Shown piece after piece: positions 32,817 to 35,115 of a stretch of 35,115 bases of DNA. A program made the translations under genes and the position numbers. Position 1 is the stretch's first letter. Each line of letters opens with the position of its first letter. The stretch is from an uncultured Sutterella sp. (GTDB taxonomy: Bacteria; Pseudomonadota; Gammaproteobacteria; Burkholderiales; Burkholderiaceae_F). A model generated the notes under the pieces. That model worked only from the letters and a program-made list of their open reading frames with translations, was not told where the DNA came from and made no database searches. The stretch is taken from assembly GCA_934249275.1 (NCBI GenBank), contig CAKQKT010000007.1, positions 1 through 35,115 on the forward strand. The letters are read 5' to 3'.

Positions 32817-32870
32817 GTTCAATCGCAAGCAATGGCCAAATAATCGGCCGAACGCAGGGAAAAGATGCTC

Positions 32871-34928
32871 TTATCGAATGCGCATGCCGGGAACTGCGCC
32901 GGCGTGCGGTTCGAGCACGAAGAGGCCGAGCGACTTGTTGTCAGCGTCGGAAGCGGCAAGAACCATGCCTTCGGAGACGCCGAAACGCATCTTGCGCGGG
33001 GCAAGGTTGGCGATCACGACGGTCAGGCGGCCTTCAAGCTGTTCGGGCTTGTAGGCGCTGGCGATGCCGGAGAAGACGTTTCGGGTGCGGCCTTCGCCCA
33101 GGTCGAGCGTAAGGCGAAGAAGCTTCGTGGAGCCTTCGACGGGCTCGCACTTGACGATCTTCGCGACTCGAAGGTCGATCTTCGTGAAGTCGTCGATGGT
33201 GCATTCGGGAGCAATGGCTTCGCCGCCCGGAAGGACAGGTTCGGGTTCCGGAGCCTTTTCCGGAACGAGAGCGTCAAGCTGCTTTTCCATGTCGACGCGC
33301 TGCATGAGATGCTTGAAGGCCTTGATCGGGCTGGCGGAGGAAAGCGGCACGGAGACGCTTGTCCAGGTGAGCGGCTCGATCGAGAGAAAGTCTTCGACGC
33401 GGGCGGCCGTGGCGGGCAGCACAGGCTTCAGATAGAGCGTCAGCAGGCGGAAGCCTTCGAGAGCAATAGAGGAAACGCGGTGCAGTTCAGCCTTGGCTTC
33501 GGGATTCTTGGCAAGCTCCCACGGCTTTTCCTGATCAACGAATTCGTTGATCTTGTCGGCCAGTTCCATGACGAGGCGCGTGGCGCGGGCGAATTCGCGG
33601 GTTTCATAGAAGCCCTTGACTTCTTCGGCGCGGTTGCGGATGGCTTCGAGGAGCGGATCCTGCATGGCGGCATCGTCAACGCGGCCTTCAAATTTCTTGA
33701 AGATGAAGCCGGCGGCGCGGCTGGCGATGTTGACGTACTTGCCGATCAGGTCGGAATTGACGCGCTGGGCGAAGTCGGATTTCGTGAAGTCAACGTCTTC
33801 AACGCGGGAGTTCATCTTGGCGGCAAGGTAGTAGCGCAGCCATTCGGCATCCATGCCGAGCTCGAGATACTGAAGCGGAGAAATGCCGGTGCCGCGGCTC
33901 TTGGACATCTTTTCGCCGTTGACGGTCATGAAGCCGTGGGCGTTGACATGATCGGGCACGCGGAAGGGCTTGCCTGCGAAGTGAAGCATGGCAGGCCAGA
34001 AGAGCGTATGGAAGTAGATGATGTCCTTGCCGATGAAGTGGATCTGTTCCGTGCTTTCGTCGGAAAGAATGCCTTCAAAGTCGAGGCCCTGCTTGTCGCA
34101 GTAGTTCTTGAGAGAGGCAAGATAACCGACGGGGGCGTCAAGCCAGACGTAGAAGTACTTGCCCGGAGCATCCGGAATGGCGATGCCGAAGTACGGTTCG
34201 TCGCGCGAAATGTCCCAGTCGGAGAGGTTGCCGTCCTTGCCGAGCCATTCGTTGTCCTTGGCAAGCACTTCCTGCTGGACGCGCGGGAGGCCGTCCTTGC
34301 CCTTGCCGTTGGTCCAGTCACGAAGGAACTGTACGCACTGCGGGTCGGAGAGCTTGAAGAAGTAGTGCGTGGACTTTCGGATTTCGGGGCGGGAGCCTGA
34401 GAGCGTGGAGTACGGGTTCACGACTTCCATCGGAGAGTAAACGGCGGAGCACTTTTCGCAGTTGTCGCCGTACTGGTCGGTCGCGCCGCAGCGCGGGCAG
34501 GTGCCTTTGATGAAGCGGTCAGCGAGGAACATGCCCTTGACCGTGTCGTAATACTGCTCGATCTCCTTCGTGTAGATGAGACCGGCGGCAACGAGGCGGC
34601 GGTAGATGTCCTGGCTGAGCTCGTGATTTTCAGGAGCGTCGGTGCTGTGCCAGTTGTCGAAGCTGATATGGAAGCCGTCGAGGTACTGCTTGCGGCCCGC
34701 GGCAATCTCAGCGACGAAGGCCTGAGGCGTGATGCCACGCTTCTGGGCGGCAATCATGATCGGCGCGCCGTGCACGTCGTCGGCGCCGACGAAGTGGACC
34801 TTGTTGCCGGACATTCGCTCATGGCGCACCCAGATGTCAGCCTGGATGTACTCCATGATGTGGCCCATGTGGAAAGCGCCGTTGGCGTAAGGCAAGGCGG
34901 TCGTAACAAAAAGATTGCGCTGACTCAT
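32871..34928 (-). CDS. metG: Methionine-tRNA ligase
   Basis: Class I synthetase that charges elongator and initiator tRNA-Met. The HIGH-type signature is HMGH at residues 20-23 and the KMSKS loop begins at Lys340 ([10 protein letters not shown]). A zinc knuckle [17 protein letters not shown] lies near residues 144-160. The C-terminal 110 residues form an Arc1p/EMAP-type tRNA-binding domain ([20 protein letters not shown]) that also dimerises the enzyme. I chose ATG 34928 (685 residues, E. coli 677) because [17 protein letters not shown] is the family N terminus; a longer frame to 35078 would run through the likely 5' leader. The leader contains a TAAAAT at 34995-34990 and a 7-bp hairpin. Confidence 0.96.
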   Translation of the reverse strand: MSQRNLFVTTALPYANGAFHMGHIMEYIQADIWVRHERMSGNKVHFVGADDVHGAPIMIAAQKRGITPQAFVAEIAAGRKQYLDGFHISFDNWHSTDAPENHELSQDIYRRLVAAGLIYTKEIEQYYDTVKGMFLADRFIKGTCPRCGATDQYGDNCEKCSAVYSPMEVVNPYSTLSGSRPEIRKSTHYFFKLSDPQCVQFLRDWTNGKGKDGLPRVQQEVLAKDNEWLGKDGNLSDWDISRDEPYFGIAIPDAPGKYFYVWLDAPVGYLASLKNYCDKQGLDFEGILSDESTEQIHFIGKDIIYFHTLFWPAMLHFAGKPFRVPDHVNAHGFMTVNGEKMSKSRGTGISPLQYLELGMDAEWLRYYLAAKMNSRVEDVDFTKSDFAQRVNSDLIGKYVNIASRAAGFIFKKFEGRVDDAAMQDPLLEAIRNRAEEVKGFYETREFARATRLVMELADKINEFVDQEKPWELAKNPEAKAELHRVSSIALEGFRLLTLYLKPVLPATAARVEDFLSIEPLTWTSVSVPLSSASPIKAFKHLMQRVDMEKQLDALVPEKAPEPEPVLPGGEAIAPECTIDDFTKIDLRVAKIVKCEPVEGSTKLLRLTLDLGEGRTRNVFSGIASAYKPEQLEGRLTVVIANLAPRKMRFGVSEGMVLAASDADNKSLGLFVLEPHAGAVPGMRIR

Positions 34929-34962
34929 CGTCGTGTTAAATCCGAAGTTGAAATGAATGGTG

Positions 34963-34995
34963 GCTTCGGCATTTCCGAAGCAATCAGTTATTTTA
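34963..34995 (-). promoter_or_regulatory. Candidate metG promoter element and leader hairpin
   Basis: On the minus strand TAAAAT (34995-34990) could be the -10, with no good -35. It is followed directly by a 7-bp hairpin, GCTTCGG with CCGAAGC (34981-34975 and 34969-34963), around a 5-base loop. Further upstream, CTTGCATTTGCAAG at 35018-35031 is a palindrome in the region shared with the divergent frame. Confidence 0.3.
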
Positions 34996-35070
34996 GCCCA
35001 TTCCTGTTGTTGCCCCCCTTGCATTTGCAAGACTGATGCAGGGCGACCGTATGAATAGTTTTTGAGCTCG

Positions 35071-35115
35071 ATGTCCAAACAGCCGCCAACCCTGAGTTTA
35101 CAAGGGTTGCGCGGC
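35071..35115 (+). CDS. Possible start of a divergent gene, cut by the window edge
   Basis: ATG at 35071 opens a frame of 15 codons ([15 protein letters not shown]) that runs to the window edge without a stop. A weak promoter, TTGCAA (35025-35030) and TATGAA (35050-35055) with a 19-base spacer, precedes it. There is no clear ribosome-binding site beyond a GAG. The fragment is too short to name. Confidence 0.3.
   Translation, partial: MSKQPPTLSLQGLRG

Noticed and set aside
32865..34400. 511-codon plus-strand frame opposite metG
   Set aside because: Shadow of metG; no ribosome-binding site or domain.
1..35115. Search by eye for CRISPR repeats, insertion sequences, phage genes and toxin-antitoxin or defence systems
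   Set aside because: No regularly spaced repeats, transposase or defence-type genes were seen; gene content is uniformly core.

Overview
The window reads as an ordinary, gene-dense stretch of core chromosome from a Gram-negative betaproteobacterium, most likely order Burkholderiales and possibly family Sutterellaceae. The reasons are gene order (dusB-fis-purH; lnt-glyQ-glyS-plsC-ygjP; amgK-murU divergent from lptD-surA-pdxA-rsmA), a full set of lipopolysaccharide and Tol-Pal genes, and a tRNA gene with encoded CCA. The genus is inference; no marker gene settles it. No phage, insertion sequence, CRISPR array, toxin-antitoxin pair or other mobile element was seen, and no gene-free stretch exceeds 300 bases.

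Layout. 4-4531 (+): pgi, waaC, waaA and thiD, with overlapping or abutting ends. 4549-4717: tRNA(CAU) with its own promoter and terminator. 4772-10030 (+): miaB, phoH-like ybeZ, ybeY, corC-like ybeX and lnt, the same order as in E. coli. 10026-13224 (+): glyQS with a candidate promoter, structured leader and strong terminator. 13253-14762 (+): a PlsC-type acyltransferase and a YgjP-type metallopeptidase. 14766-20202 (-): lptD, surA, pdxA, rsmA, convergent with ygjP. 20360-22092 (+): amgK-murU. 22191-25118 (+): dusB, fis, purH. 25251-28028 (+): tolB, pal, cpoB. 28139-29928 (+): NAD-malic enzyme with an unusual leader. 29989-30966 (+): scpA. 30988-34928 (-): a SulP anion transporter and metG. 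A 15-codon start of a divergent gene may lie at the right edge.

Together the genes lean towards envelope biogenesis: inner-core LPS synthesis (WaaC, WaaA), LPS export (LptD), outer-membrane protein folding (SurA), lipoprotein maturation (Lnt) supplying Pal, Tol-Pal constriction (TolB, Pal, CpoB), and peptidoglycan recycling (AmgK, MurU). A second theme is translation: GlyQS, MetG, tRNA(CAU), MiaB, YbeY, RsmA and DusB.

I found no convincing new multi-gene system. The best leads are small: the malic-enzyme leader, where a 10-codon ORF has its ribosome-binding site buried in a 12-bp hairpin; an LptD with only one cysteine where E. coli has a Cys-Cys pair; a Fis protein with an N-terminal extension; a TolB signal peptide resembling a Tat signal; and local losses from conserved gene neighbourhoods (gmhB, ruvC, tolQRA).
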